Assembly: GCA_002382735.1 (NCBI GenBank)
Contig: DFZN01000056.1
Location: 1-31,580, forward strand
Direction of reading: 5' to 3'
From: a bacterium UBP11_UBA4055
GTDB taxonomy: Bacteria > UBA4055
Length of the DNA: 31,580 nucleotides
Shown: positions 7,490-16,400 of the stretch, piece by piece
Position numbering within the stretch: the first letter of the stretch is position 1
Layout of the letters: each line of letters starts with the position of its first letter
The notes under the pieces: generated by a model
Databases searched by the model: none
Told to the model about the DNA's origin: nothing
What the model saw: the letters and a program-made list of their open reading frames with translations, nothing else
Position numbers and translations under genes: made by a program

Positions 7490-8542
7490 ATGAAGTTATA
7501 CAGAGTCGGCCTGTTTATAATTTTAGGTCTGATCGCAGCTGTATTCTTCTCCTGCGAAAAGGATCTTAATTCAGAGCCTGAAGAAGCACAGTTGAAGTTA
7601 ATATCGCCTGACCGGAACACAGAGTGGAACGCGGGGAGCGAATGTCTCATTACTTGGGAGAACAGCACCGGCGAACCTGTGATGATCGACATCTACAGGG
7701 CAGATGAATTTATTCTTAACATCGGTACATTCGCGCATTTGATGACGGAGTATCTCTATACGATACCGGAAACTCTGGATCCGAACGGAGAATATAGTCT
7801 GATGCTTTACAACGGATCTTCCAGAAAAATAGGCACAAAATTATTCGCTTGTGCCTATTTTTCTGGAAGATCCGTTTGACGAAAAACCTGTGAACAGAGT
7901 ATTCATTACAAAAGATTATTATATGGGCAAATTCGAGATCACGAACTTCCAGTACGCCGAGATATTAAATTTCGCCTTGGAACAGAACGAACTTACAGGC
8001 GATTATCCTGGAAATGTGACTGTAATGAATTTGAAAGGTAAGCAGAGAGAGCTTCTCGATCTGGACGACTCAGAATGCGGAATAAGTTTTGACGGTGCGG
8101 CATTTTATGCTGAAGCAGGTGAAGAGTCTAAGCCTGTGATCGAACTGACATGGTGGGGGGCGGCCTTTTACTGCAATATGCTCTCACGGCAGCAGAATGT
8201 CGAGGAACTTTACGACCTTGAATTGTGGGTGTGTGATCTTAGCAAAACAGGATACAGGCTTCCTACCGAAGCCGAATGGGAATATGCCGCAAGATACAAC
8301 GACGGAAGGGTTTACCCTGGGGTAATTCAGCTCCGGAACCTTACAGGTGCAATTATGCTTTGAGTGTAGGCAGAACAACTGATGTAGGAGCTTATTCGCC
8401 CGAAGGCGACACATCGCTCGCACTCTGCGACATGGCCGGCAACGCATGGGAATGGTGCAACGACTGGTACGGGTATTACCCGACAACTCAGTCTTTCCTT
8501 GTCGATCCTATCGGAGTACCATCGGGATCATCAAAAATATAA
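7490..8542 (+). pseudogene. lipoprotein with FGE-sulfatase (SUMF1-like) domain, broken
   Basis: The gene begins as an outer-surface lipoprotein with a signal peptide ending in a lipobox (VFFSC, Cys22). A Kre9/KNH-like beta domain follows (LISPDRNTEWNAGSECLITW). The frame is lost at the inverted repeat 7811-7876. From there the next frame carries an FGE-fold domain: YYMGKFEITNFQYAEIL, GYRLPTEAEWEYAARY. One C appears to be missing in the C-run at 8315-8317. The shifted frame then continues naturally with PWGNSAPEP and CDMAGNAWEWCNDWYG. The usual final block (RGGSW and after) is absent, because the stop falls just before the next gene's ribosome site. There are thus at least three lesions. FGE-fold lipoproteins in this lineage are usually binding or adhesive rather than catalytic. 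Confidence 0.85.
7811..7876. repeat. perfect 28-bp inverted repeat with 10-base loop
   Basis: Arms 7811-7838 and 7849-7876 are exact reverse complements, separated by 7839-7848. The repeat stops abruptly at both ends. It lies inside a coding region, exactly where the lipoprotein reading frame passes from the N-terminal beta domain to the FGE domain. Both arms read as plausible protein in their own frames. It lacks a following T-run, so it is not a typical terminator. It looks like a template-switch or fold-back event, or an assembly artefact. Confidence 0.95.
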
Positions 8543-8554
8543 GGAGTTCATTAT

Positions 8555-9741
8555 ATGAAAAAGTTATTGTTTTGCATTTTTTTATTGTTCAACATAGTAC
8601 TGCATCCTGCATTGGACCCCGATATGGTAAAAAAGTTCAAGCTGCAGGAGTCTGATCAGAGATCAAAATATGTACCTTACACTCAAAACCGTGTGCACAG
8701 GGCAGGTTCATTATGGATGAACATAAGTAATTGCGGCTGGTTCGGAGTATGGGAAGAACTGAATGATCCGTGTACAGGCAAGCCTGCTCCATGTGGCGAA
8801 ATGCCCGGCGGTTCCGGTCAGGAATATTTGTTCAACAGCTCTATCTGGTTCGGGGGGTATCTGAATTCAGGGACTAATCAGGACGGGGCTATTATTTTTG
8901 AAAGCCCAAGAGTCAGCACCGCAGCAGACGGAATCTCTCTATACAGCAATGAGCTTAAGCCCTATTATTTTGAAGATGATAAAACCGGATTGACACTTGG
9001 CAGGATCACCGAAACTTCATCCATCGAAGGAAGAATGAATTGCCTTTTTGAGGAAGTCTATGATCCAAAAGCAACAGCTTATGAACAATTCACTACAAGA
9101 TATACAGCCTTGTTCCTTACGGTGATAATCTTGATCTGACGCAGGATTATGAACATGAAGGAATGTTTAGTTACTCATGCATTACAGCTACAAGCCCTTA
9201 TCCTGAATGGGGAGATATAAGATATTACAAATTCGTTCTTCATAATCAGACCTTAGCCCAGATGAAATATATTGCCGTCACAGCGAAGGACTTCGGAGCT
9301 CCTAAAATGGGTGTTCCTGCCATCAAGTCAAGCCCTGAATCAAATGCTACAGCAACCGTAACGGCTAACCTTACTACTACTGATGATATTATCGTAGTCC
9401 CGAATCCTTATCGCGGTGATGTTGATTACAGAGATATGGGCTGGGAGGATAACGACGGACAATATGTTTATGCCGAGGAGTACAGGAAGATCGCGTTTTT
9501 AAATATACCTGAACGGTGCGTGATAAGGATATATACACTTGCAGGTGACTTATGCAAGACTATAGCACATAATGGATATTCAGACTCAGATACACCTTAC
9601 TGGTATGGTAAGAACGGAGCCTACTGGAACCTGATAAACGAGAACAGACAGGCGGTCATGTCGGGAATATATCTGTTCAGCGTTCAGGATGTGGATAACA
9701 AGAAAGATGATTTCATCGGCAAGTTCGTGATAATAAAGTAG
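8555..9741 (+). pseudogene. secreted protein with FlgD/T9SS-like C-terminal domain, broken
   Basis: The gene starts after an AAGGAG site with a signal peptide (MKKLLFCIFLLFNIVLHPAL). The N-terminal half contains the FCB-lineage pattern RAGSLWMNISNCGWFG, DPCTGKPAPCGEMPGGSG and QEYLFNSSIWFGG, and runs to AYEQFTTRYT. Near 9095-9105 the frame shifts. Downstream the natural frame reads YSLVPYGDNLDLTQDYEHEG and then YYKFVLHNQTLAQMKYIAVT. It ends in VVPNPYRGDVDY and a FlgD-like beta domain (RIYTLAGDLCKT, SGIYLFSVQD, GKFVIIK). The central part normally present in this protein type is missing, so a large deletion plus frameshift is inferred. The intact protein would be exported and surface-bound or secreted through its C-terminal domain. 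Confidence 0.82.
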
Positions 9742-9830
9742 AAAATTAATAACCTGTCCGGAAAAATTTTAACTTCAAAACTTGTTTATCTCTTTATTAT
9801 TTAGTTAATTACATAAACATTAAAAAAGAT

Positions 9831-9859
9831 TTGCAATTCAAATAAATAAAGTTTATATT
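9831..9859 (+). promoter_or_regulatory. putative promoter of the rpmH block
   Basis: TTGCAA (9831-9836), a 17-base spacer and TATATT (9854-9859), about 60 bases before rpmH in an AT-rich gap. It would drive rpmH, rnpA, yidD, yidC and the prenyl synthase. A short GATAC/GTATC hairpin (9861-9879) follows at the 5' end of the transcript. Confidence 0.6.
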
Positions 9860-9921
9860 CGATACTCTTTGATGTATCAAGTGTTTTATGCTTAATTTAA
9901 ATAAAAAACGGAGAAAAACAG

Positions 9922-10074
9922 ATGAAAAGAACATTTCAGCCGTCTATAACCAAAAAGAAGAACAAGCACGGCTTCAGAGAAAGAATGTCAACAAAGAACG
10001 GAAGAAAAGTGCTTGCCAGAAGAAGAGCTGTAGGCAGAAAAAGACTGACGGTGAGCGACGAGATCAGAAGGTAA
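9922..10074 (+). CDS. rpmH: 50S ribosomal protein L34
   Basis: A 50-residue, highly basic protein starting MKRTFQPSITKKKNKHGFRE and ending RLTVSDEIRR. It carries the L34 signature KRTFQPS, HGFRERM and NGRKVLARRRAVGRKRL. It is part of the large ribosomal subunit. The start ATG follows a GGAG site. Directly downstream lies rnpA, the almost universal bacterial arrangement. The C-terminal extension after RKRL is a few residues longer than in E. coli (46 aa). No dnaA gene is present upstream, where it would often lie; two broken secreted-protein genes occupy that place. Confidence 0.97.
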   Translation: MKRTFQPSITKKKNKHGFRERMSTKNGRKVLARRRAVGRKRLTVSDEIRR

Positions 10075-10087
10075 GCGAGAGATTTAA

Positions 10088-10489
10088 TTGAAAGAGAATT
10101 CTCTTAAAAAGGATCTTATTCTTAAAAAAAGGAACGATATCGTCGAGGTTTTAAAGAACGGCAGACGGTTCGGGCGGGGATCTGTAAGGCTGATCCTTTT
10201 GAGAAGAGATATTCAAAGTCTTAAAATCGCCTTTCTGGTCGGTAAAAAATACGGCAGGAAGGCTGTTCTTCGAAATAAAATAAAAAGGTGGTTCAGGGAA
10301 ATATTCAGGCAGAACAAGGCATATTTCCCTGTTCACGCCCACATCATCATGACTTCAGCCGTAAGTTACGAGGACCTGGATTTCACAATTCTAAAAAATG
10401 ATTTTCTGGAGGTCGTTCGCAGTGAAGAATTTACTGATTTCATCAGTCAGATTTTACCAGAAAGCAATATCTCCGTTAAAGAGGAATAA
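10088..10489 (+). CDS. rnpA: ribonuclease P protein component
   Basis: A basic protein of 133 residues that pairs with the RNase P RNA to mature tRNA 5' ends. The signature helix RNKIKRWFREIFR lies at 62-74, preceded by KIAFLVGKKYGRKAV. The N-terminus (SLKKDLILKKRNDIVEVLKNG) matches the family. The start is probably the TTG at 10088, giving a normal N-terminus; no ATG lies in a better place. It lies 13 bases after rpmH. The yidD reading frame begins inside its 3' end. Confidence 0.94.
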   Translation: MKENSLKKDLILKKRNDIVEVLKNGRRFGRGSVRLILLRRDIQSLKIAFLVGKKYGRKAVLRNKIKRWFREIFRQNKAYFPVHAHIIMTSAVSYEDLDFTILKNDFLEVVRSEEFTDFISQILPESNISVKEE

Positions 10490-10670
10490 ATGCCCTTTTG
10501 AGCCGTCGTGCTCGGAATACGCAGTTCTTTCTCTCAAAGATTACGGAACCGTCAAAGGAAGTATCTTGGGAGCTTGGAGAATACTGAGATGCAATCCCTT
10601 CAACAAAGGCTTTTTCGACCCTCCCGGTTTTTGGGCGGCAAAATTCAAATTCAATAAACCTGTCAAATAA
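10422..10670 (+). CDS. yidD: YidD membrane protein insertion efficiency factor
   Basis: A small protein of 82 residues. The motif CPFEPSCSEYAV (24-35) and the later GAWRILRCNPFNKG and FDPP are diagnostic of YidD, which helps YidC insert inner-membrane proteins. I chose the GTG at 10422 because GGAGG lies just upstream and the protein then begins MKNLLISSVRFYQKAISPLK, as in relatives. An in-frame ATG at 10398 would add eight unusual residues. The gene overlaps the end of rnpA by 68 bases. The usual GGYDP element reads GFFDP here. Confidence 0.92.
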   Translation: MKNLLISSVRFYQKAISPLKRNKCPFEPSCSEYAVLSLKDYGTVKGSILGAWRILRCNPFNKGFFDPPGFWAAKFKFNKPVK

Positions 10671-10684
10671 AACAGTTGGGACTA

Positions 10685-12397
10685 ATGGACAAAAACACAA
10701 AAATAGCATTTTTACTCATAGCGCTCATAGTAATATTTTATCCGTATTTCATGCCTAAACAGCAAACACCCGTATCTGAAGAAAGAACTGCACCCGCAAA
10801 AGCAGTCGGGGAAACTCTCCTGAGGGATAATGTGTCAGAAGAGGTAGCTCCTGACTTTAACGCTCCGCTGACAGCTGCCGGACAAGCCGATCACGGACCT
10901 GCGCTCGCTTTTGTGGCACAGAAAGCGGTTGACATTAAGATCGAGACAGATCTGTTCAAAGCCGTGATCTCCACAAAGAACGGAGCCGTAAGGAGCTGGA
11001 AAACAAAGAACTATAAAAGCCGTGTCGATACGACAAAACTCGTTGAGCTGGTAAAACAGGGGACTGAAAACCTTCTTTCCGAGATACATCTTTCAGATTC
11101 AATCGAGCTGAAGGATATAATTTACGAAACGGACAAAGAAGATATCCTGCTGTCCGGAGCCGGTGAGACTGCCGATCTTACTTTAAGCTGCAGGGACGCG
11201 GAAGGGAATCTTCTCTATACCAAGAAATTCAGGTTCTACAGCGACAAATATTCTTTCGATCTGGCTATTGATACGACCCCTGTTTTCGACCGTCTGAGGC
11301 AGGAAAAGGCAGTGGTCATGAAATGGCCGAACGGAGTGAATTTTACAGAGGTATCGGACAACGGCAAGAACACGAACAGGGAAGAGTATTACAGGGCGAC
11401 TTACGCAAAAACTGCCGACGACTTAGAGGAGTACGACGACAACGACGATCAGGAAGTTTTAAGTAACGGAATTTTATGGGCAGCCACAAGATCGAAATAC
11501 TTTGAAGTGTTCATGGCCGCTGAAGGCGAAAATTTCTCCGGGTTCTCGAACTATCCTGCGCACGACAAGCCTGAAGCACACTATACTTCCATGGGATTTT
11601 CGGTCGGGTTCGATAAAAATACCGATCCGGTCAAAAAAATGCTCGTCTATTTCGGCCCTATGGACTATGAGATATTCAAGTCGTACGGAAAACAGTTCGA
11701 CCTGACTATGAACTGGGGATGGGATATAGTCAAACCGTTTTCTCTCGCGATCTACTGGACTCTGAAATTTCTGCACAACTACATCTCCAATTACGGTCTG
11801 GTGATAATAATACTTTCGCTTCTTGTCAACACTATAGTACTGCCATTCACGCTTAAAAGCTATAAAAGCCAGGCGGAAATGAAAAAAATCCAGCCTGAAC
11901 TGAAGATAATCAAGGAAAAATACAAGACCGATATGCAAAAGCAGCAGCAGGCTACGATGGAGCTGTATAAAAAGCACAAGGTGAATCCTTTCGGGACATG
12001 CCTGCCGACACTTCTGCCAATGCCTATTCTCTACGGCATGTTTATCGTTTTCGGAGCGACTATCGAGTTCAGGAACGCTGATTTCATGCTCTGGATAAAC
12101 GATCTCTCGCTTCCTGAGATAATGTTCACTTTGCCGTTCTCGGTACCGCTTTACGGCGCGAATGTCGGATTGCTGCCGATAATTATGGGCGCGACGATGT
12201 TCTTTCAGATGAAGGATACGATGGGAGCCGACCCGAACCAGAAAATGATGATGTGGTTCATGCCTGTGTTCATGGTAGTTCTTTTCAACAATCTTTCATC
12301 CGGCCTGATCCTTTACTATACGGTCGGGAATTTCTACAGGATAGTCCAGCAGAAACTGACGATCAAACCTGAACCTGCTACCGCTGTAAAGAAATAA
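10685..12397 (+). CDS. yidC: membrane protein insertase YidC
   Basis: A protein of 570 residues with the Gram-negative YidC layout: an N-terminal signal anchor (IAFLLIALIVIFYPYF), a long periplasmic beta domain (about 50-340) and a C-terminal Oxa1 core. The core has about five membrane helices and the cytoplasmic loop AEMKKIQPELKIIKEKYK. The large periplasmic domain is direct evidence for a diderm cell. YidC inserts membrane proteins alone or with SecYEG. The ATG at 10685 is preferred over the in-frame TTG at 10676, because MDKNTKIAFLL matches family starts. The gene follows yidD by 14 bases. Confidence 0.95.
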   Translation: MDKNTKIAFLLIALIVIFYPYFMPKQQTPVSEERTAPAKAVGETLLRDNVSEEVAPDFNAPLTAAGQADHGPALAFVAQKAVDIKIETDLFKAVISTKNGAVRSWKTKNYKSRVDTTKLVELVKQGTENLLSEIHLSDSIELKDIIYETDKEDILLSGAGETADLTLSCRDAEGNLLYTKKFRFYSDKYSFDLAIDTTPVFDRLRQEKAVVMKWPNGVNFTEVSDNGKNTNREEYYRATYAKTADDLEEYDDNDDQEVLSNGILWAATRSKYFEVFMAAEGENFSGFSNYPAHDKPEAHYTSMGFSVGFDKNTDPVKKMLVYFGPMDYEIFKSYGKQFDLTMNWGWDIVKPFSLAIYWTLKFLHNYISNYGLVIIILSLLVNTIVLPFTLKSYKSQAEMKKIQPELKIIKEKYKTDMQKQQQATMELYKKHKVNPFGTCLPTLLPMPILYGMFIVFGATIEFRNADFMLWINDLSLPEIMFTLPFSVPLYGANVGLLPIIMGATMFFQMKDTMGADPNQKMMMWFMPVFMVVLFNNLSSGLILYYTVGNFYRIVQQKLTIKPEPATAVKK

Positions 12398-12406
12398 AGG
12401 AAAGTT

Positions 12407-13384
12407 ATGGATTTCTCAGACAGGATGAATATTTACAAAGAAGAGATAAACGATCAGCTGCAGTCTCTTTTTGAGAAGAAAAAGCCGGAGATACTTTACG
12501 AACCGATGAAGTACGCTATAAATATCGGTGGAAAAAGAGTAAGACCGATCCTCTGCGGAATTTTCTTCAGGCTCTTCGGGGGAGACCCCGCAAGAGTGCT
12601 CTATCCCGCGCTGGCGATCGAACTTCTCCACAATTTCACTCTGGTCCACGACGACATCATGGATGACGATGACCTTAGGCGCGGCAACAAGACCGTCCAT
12701 GTGAAATGGGACTTGAGCACCGGCGTTCTTTCAGGTGACGGTATAGTCAGCCTCGCCTACAAGGTACTTCTGAAGGAGAAGTTCGAAAGATCCGATGAGA
12801 TCATCAGGATCTTTACCGACGGCCTTCTTGAAGTGTGCGAAGGGCAGGCGTATGACAAGGAATTCGAGACCCGAACAGATGTGACAGAGGAAGAATATCT
12901 GGAAATGATAAACAATAAAACGGCTGCCCTTCTTGCGGTACCCGCCGCCGTCGGCGCGCTGTGCGCGGGAGCCGGCGATGAGCAGGTGGAAACAGCCCGC
13001 GACTACGGACGCGCTCTCGGGCTTGCCTTCCAAATCCAGGACGACCTGCTGGACATCGCCGGGGACGAGGCTCTCTTCGGCAAGACCTACGGTAGCGATG
13101 TGGCCGAAGGGAAAAAGACCTATCTCTACATCCTTGCCGTTAAGCTTATGAGCAGGCAGGATCTGGGTGTATTTATGTCGATAGCGGGAAAAGAGGGAAT
13201 CACAAGAGACGAGATATTACAGGTCAAAAAGCTTTATGATAAATACGGTATAATCGAAAAAGCCGGAGAGGAAGCCGCAAAGTATATAAAAAAGGCTGAA
13301 TCTCTGATCGGATCGCTTGACAATGAACTTGACTGTTCGGAGTTAAAGCAATTTACGGAATGGATGCTGAAAAGAAAATTCTAG
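12407..13384 (+). CDS. polyprenyl (likely geranylgeranyl-type) diphosphate synthase
   Basis: A trans-isoprenyl diphosphate synthase of 325 residues. The first Asp-rich motif is HDDIMDDDDLRRG (D82, D83, D86) and the second is QIQDDLLD (about 211-216). GGKRVRP at 41-47 binds isopentenyl diphosphate. The enzyme condenses IPP onto allylic diphosphates. The first motif is DDxxD without the two-residue insertion of the E. coli IspA type. Phe77 sits five residues before it, which in characterised enzymes tends to limit products to about C20; this is a prediction. It lies nine bases after yidC, suggesting one transcript. Confidence 0.9.
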   Translation: MDFSDRMNIYKEEINDQLQSLFEKKKPEILYEPMKYAINIGGKRVRPILCGIFFRLFGGDPARVLYPALAIELLHNFTLVHDDIMDDDDLRRGNKTVHVKWDLSTGVLSGDGIVSLAYKVLLKEKFERSDEIIRIFTDGLLEVCEGQAYDKEFETRTDVTEEEYLEMINNKTAALLAVPAAVGALCAGAGDEQVETARDYGRALGLAFQIQDDLLDIAGDEALFGKTYGSDVAEGKKTYLYILAVKLMSRQDLGVFMSIAGKEGITRDEILQVKKLYDKYGIIEKAGEEAAKYIKKAESLIGSLDNELDCSELKQFTEWMLKRKF

Positions 13385-13400
13385 TTCGAGGAGTTGAGTT

Positions 13401-16400
13401 ATGAGTTCGGATATTTTGCTGCAGAAACTTAAGATGTTCCTTCCAAACAACACGGCCAATAAACTTCTGACCGATGAAGTAGTATTTCTCGAAGAAGGAT
13501 CAGTGCTTATTCTTAAATTCAATATTTTCAACGAACTTTATATTAAGCTGAGGCATCTTCCGGATTTTTCACCCGTATATAAAGGTGTTTTTAACGAGAT
13601 GATAACAGGATTTCTCGAAATAATATACGAGAACGGCGGGATATTTTTAAACCTGAGCGATAATAAGATCGATATTGTTTTCACACGGGAACTCATTGAT
13701 AAAAGTAGAGAAGACATAATAAAACACTCTCTTAAATGTGCCGATGAGCTGAGAAAGAGCTATGAAGCTTTTGTGGAAAAAATAAAGAAAAAATACGGTG
13801 TGGAGTTCGAAAGTTCCTTCTCCGCCGGTCTTGCAGCCGGAAAGTTCCTTGAGATCATTTTCGGCAACGAGAAGAGGAAAGAAAGAGTGATTTTGGGTAA
13901 TGTGGCGAGGGATGCCGTGGATCATGCTTTCAGAGGCAAAGACGGAGACATTATCGTTTCCCATGATATACTTTCGGTCGTTAAAGATAAGGTTGAATAC
14001 TGCAAAAAGAAGAACTGCCTTGTTGTATCAAAACTGAATTATCTCGTCGAGACCGTTAATTATACCAGGGATAAATACCTCAATCTGAAAACCTCAATAA
14101 TTAAATCTTTCCTTCCTGAATATATTTACGCCACTCTGAAAGATGATGTAAACGAGGAGTTCACCGATATTAAAAAAGGCTCCGTAGTCGATATCGAATT
14201 CGCGGATGTTCACGAGTTCGTTCAGGAGTTTATCGACAAGGCCGCGGCAATTACTGACGAGACCGAGCTCAAGGTCATGACCGACAATTATTTCTTTGGT
14301 CTGAACAAGCTGCTGAAAAAAATCTTCAGGTTCAGTACAAGCTTTGACGGAGCGGTGAACAAGGTCGAGTTGTCAAAGTTCGGGCTCAGAGTGCTTCTGA
14401 CATTCTCTTATCCGAGAACATTCGATAATGATCTGACCAATAAACTCATTTGCGTCGAAGAGATCAACAAGGTCTGTTCCGCATTCAAACCTCTCAGGCA
14501 CAAGATCATTCACTTCGAGGATTTCATGTTCGCCTCGATCGTCGGTTCCGAAGAGAGGAGCGCATATATCGTTACTTCGGAGATTACTGCGAAGATTGAT
14601 GACATGATCGAATTTTTAAGCGACGGTGAGATGAAGGAGATCGATCCGGGCAGGGACATGAAGACGATACAAAGAATGCTTGAGAACAAAAAGAACGCGC
14701 CTGACGATGTCTGTGACAGCAGCAGAGAGGGAGGAAAAATAGAGCTCAAGGGTCTTTTCACTCATAAGGTCATAGGCAGGAACAAAGAGATCATAAACCT
14801 GAACCAGATGCTCAGGCAGGGCGGAAAGATCATTACCCTTACAGGATGGCACGGAAGCGGCAAGACAAGGATGGTCGAGGAAATAGTAAAAAGGATGTCG
14901 AACGAGAATTTCCATATACTTCACTCCAAAGTGGAGGACAGGGATAATATCATCGATCTGTTCAAGTATATAATTGAGGAGGATTCGGGAGTTTCACTGT
15001 TCGACGACAGGGAAACGGTCAGGAATAAACTCGACAAATACTTCAGCAAACTTCTTTCAAATTCGCCGGACGATTTTGAGCAGGAGCAGTTCAGAAGCAA
15101 ACTGTTCATACTCTACAAGATCATGTACAACATAGATGAGAAAGGAAGCATATACGAGACTCTGACGCCTGAACTTAGGCTGAAGAACCTTAAAGAAGCT
15201 CTGAGCCTTCTTATCATATTCAATTACTACTACTATATCAAAAGTACCGAGGGCGTCATATTCATATTTGATGATGTTGACAATCTCAGACACGAAGAAA
15301 AGGACCTGATGCAGTATGTTATCCAGTACAGTATATCTCATCTCGTCGAAATGGGTAACAGAAGGAACAAAAAAGAAGAGATAAACAAAATATCGTTCCT
15401 TATTACATACCACAGCGTAGAGGATCTTGAGTTCAACAGGTACTTAAAGCCTTTTAAACAGGAACTTCCTCCGCTCAAGAAAGACACGATGAGGCTGCTT
15501 TTGAAACAGCTGACAAAAGGAAAGAAGATGTCTTCCGAGGTCGAGAAAGTAATTCTTAAATTGTCCGCTGGAAATCCTTTCTATCTCGAGCAGTATTTCA
15601 GGTTCGTATTCACTGACGGGATGGTGGTTGAAAAAGACACTGTTCTTGAAAAGACGAAAAGATACAAGAAGAAGAATATTCCGGCCGATATAAAAGATAT
15701 CGTTAAAATGAACCTTTCAAGACTGACGCCTAAACAGCTTGAAACACTGCAGGCCGCATCTGTCATAGGAGTAAAATTCGATCATACGATCGTAAAGAAA
15801 TATTATCCCGAATTTCAGTTAAAAGAACTTGAGAACATTTTTGAAAGCAATTTCATAAAACCGTACCATCTTGAGAATCATTACACTTTCTCGCATCCTA
15901 TAGTACAGGATGTACTATATTCTTCGGCTCCGGATGACAAAAAGAAGTTATGGCACAGAGGAGTTGCTCAGCTTCTTGAAGAGACAAAAGAAAGGTCCAA
16001 ACTTACTCATTCCAGCTGGCTGGGGCATCATTATTACTTTTCGGGAGATCATTCCAAAGCCGTCAGCTATCTGAAAGAATCTTATTTTGCCGCTTTAGAG
16101 AAGAATTTTATCGAAAGCGCATATCAGGATCTGCAGAAGCTTATTTCATACACTACTGACCCGGTTGAAAAAGACAGACTTGTGCTTGAGGAGATAAAGA
16201 TACTCTACAGAATGGATGAGCAGATCAAGGCCAGAAAGACAACATATCCTCTTCTCGCTAAATACGAAAGATCGAAAGATTACGATTTTTATTTTGATAT
16301 CATATCTGTCATTCTTGAATACTCAATGAATTTCTCGCCTGCAAAAAGGGTCAGAGAGCTTCTTTTTAAAGCATCAGGGATCATGAGAAAACACAAACTT

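Noticed and set aside
9742..9921. Possible replication origin, because rpmH often lies near dnaA and oriC
   Set aside because: I see no DnaA boxes (TTATCCACA-like) in the gap and no dnaA or dnaN gene. It is AT-rich but otherwise holds only a promoter.
11474..11977. Reverse-strand 167-codon frame opposite yidC
   Set aside because: It is antisense to the well-conserved YidC core and has no ribosome site or domain similarity.
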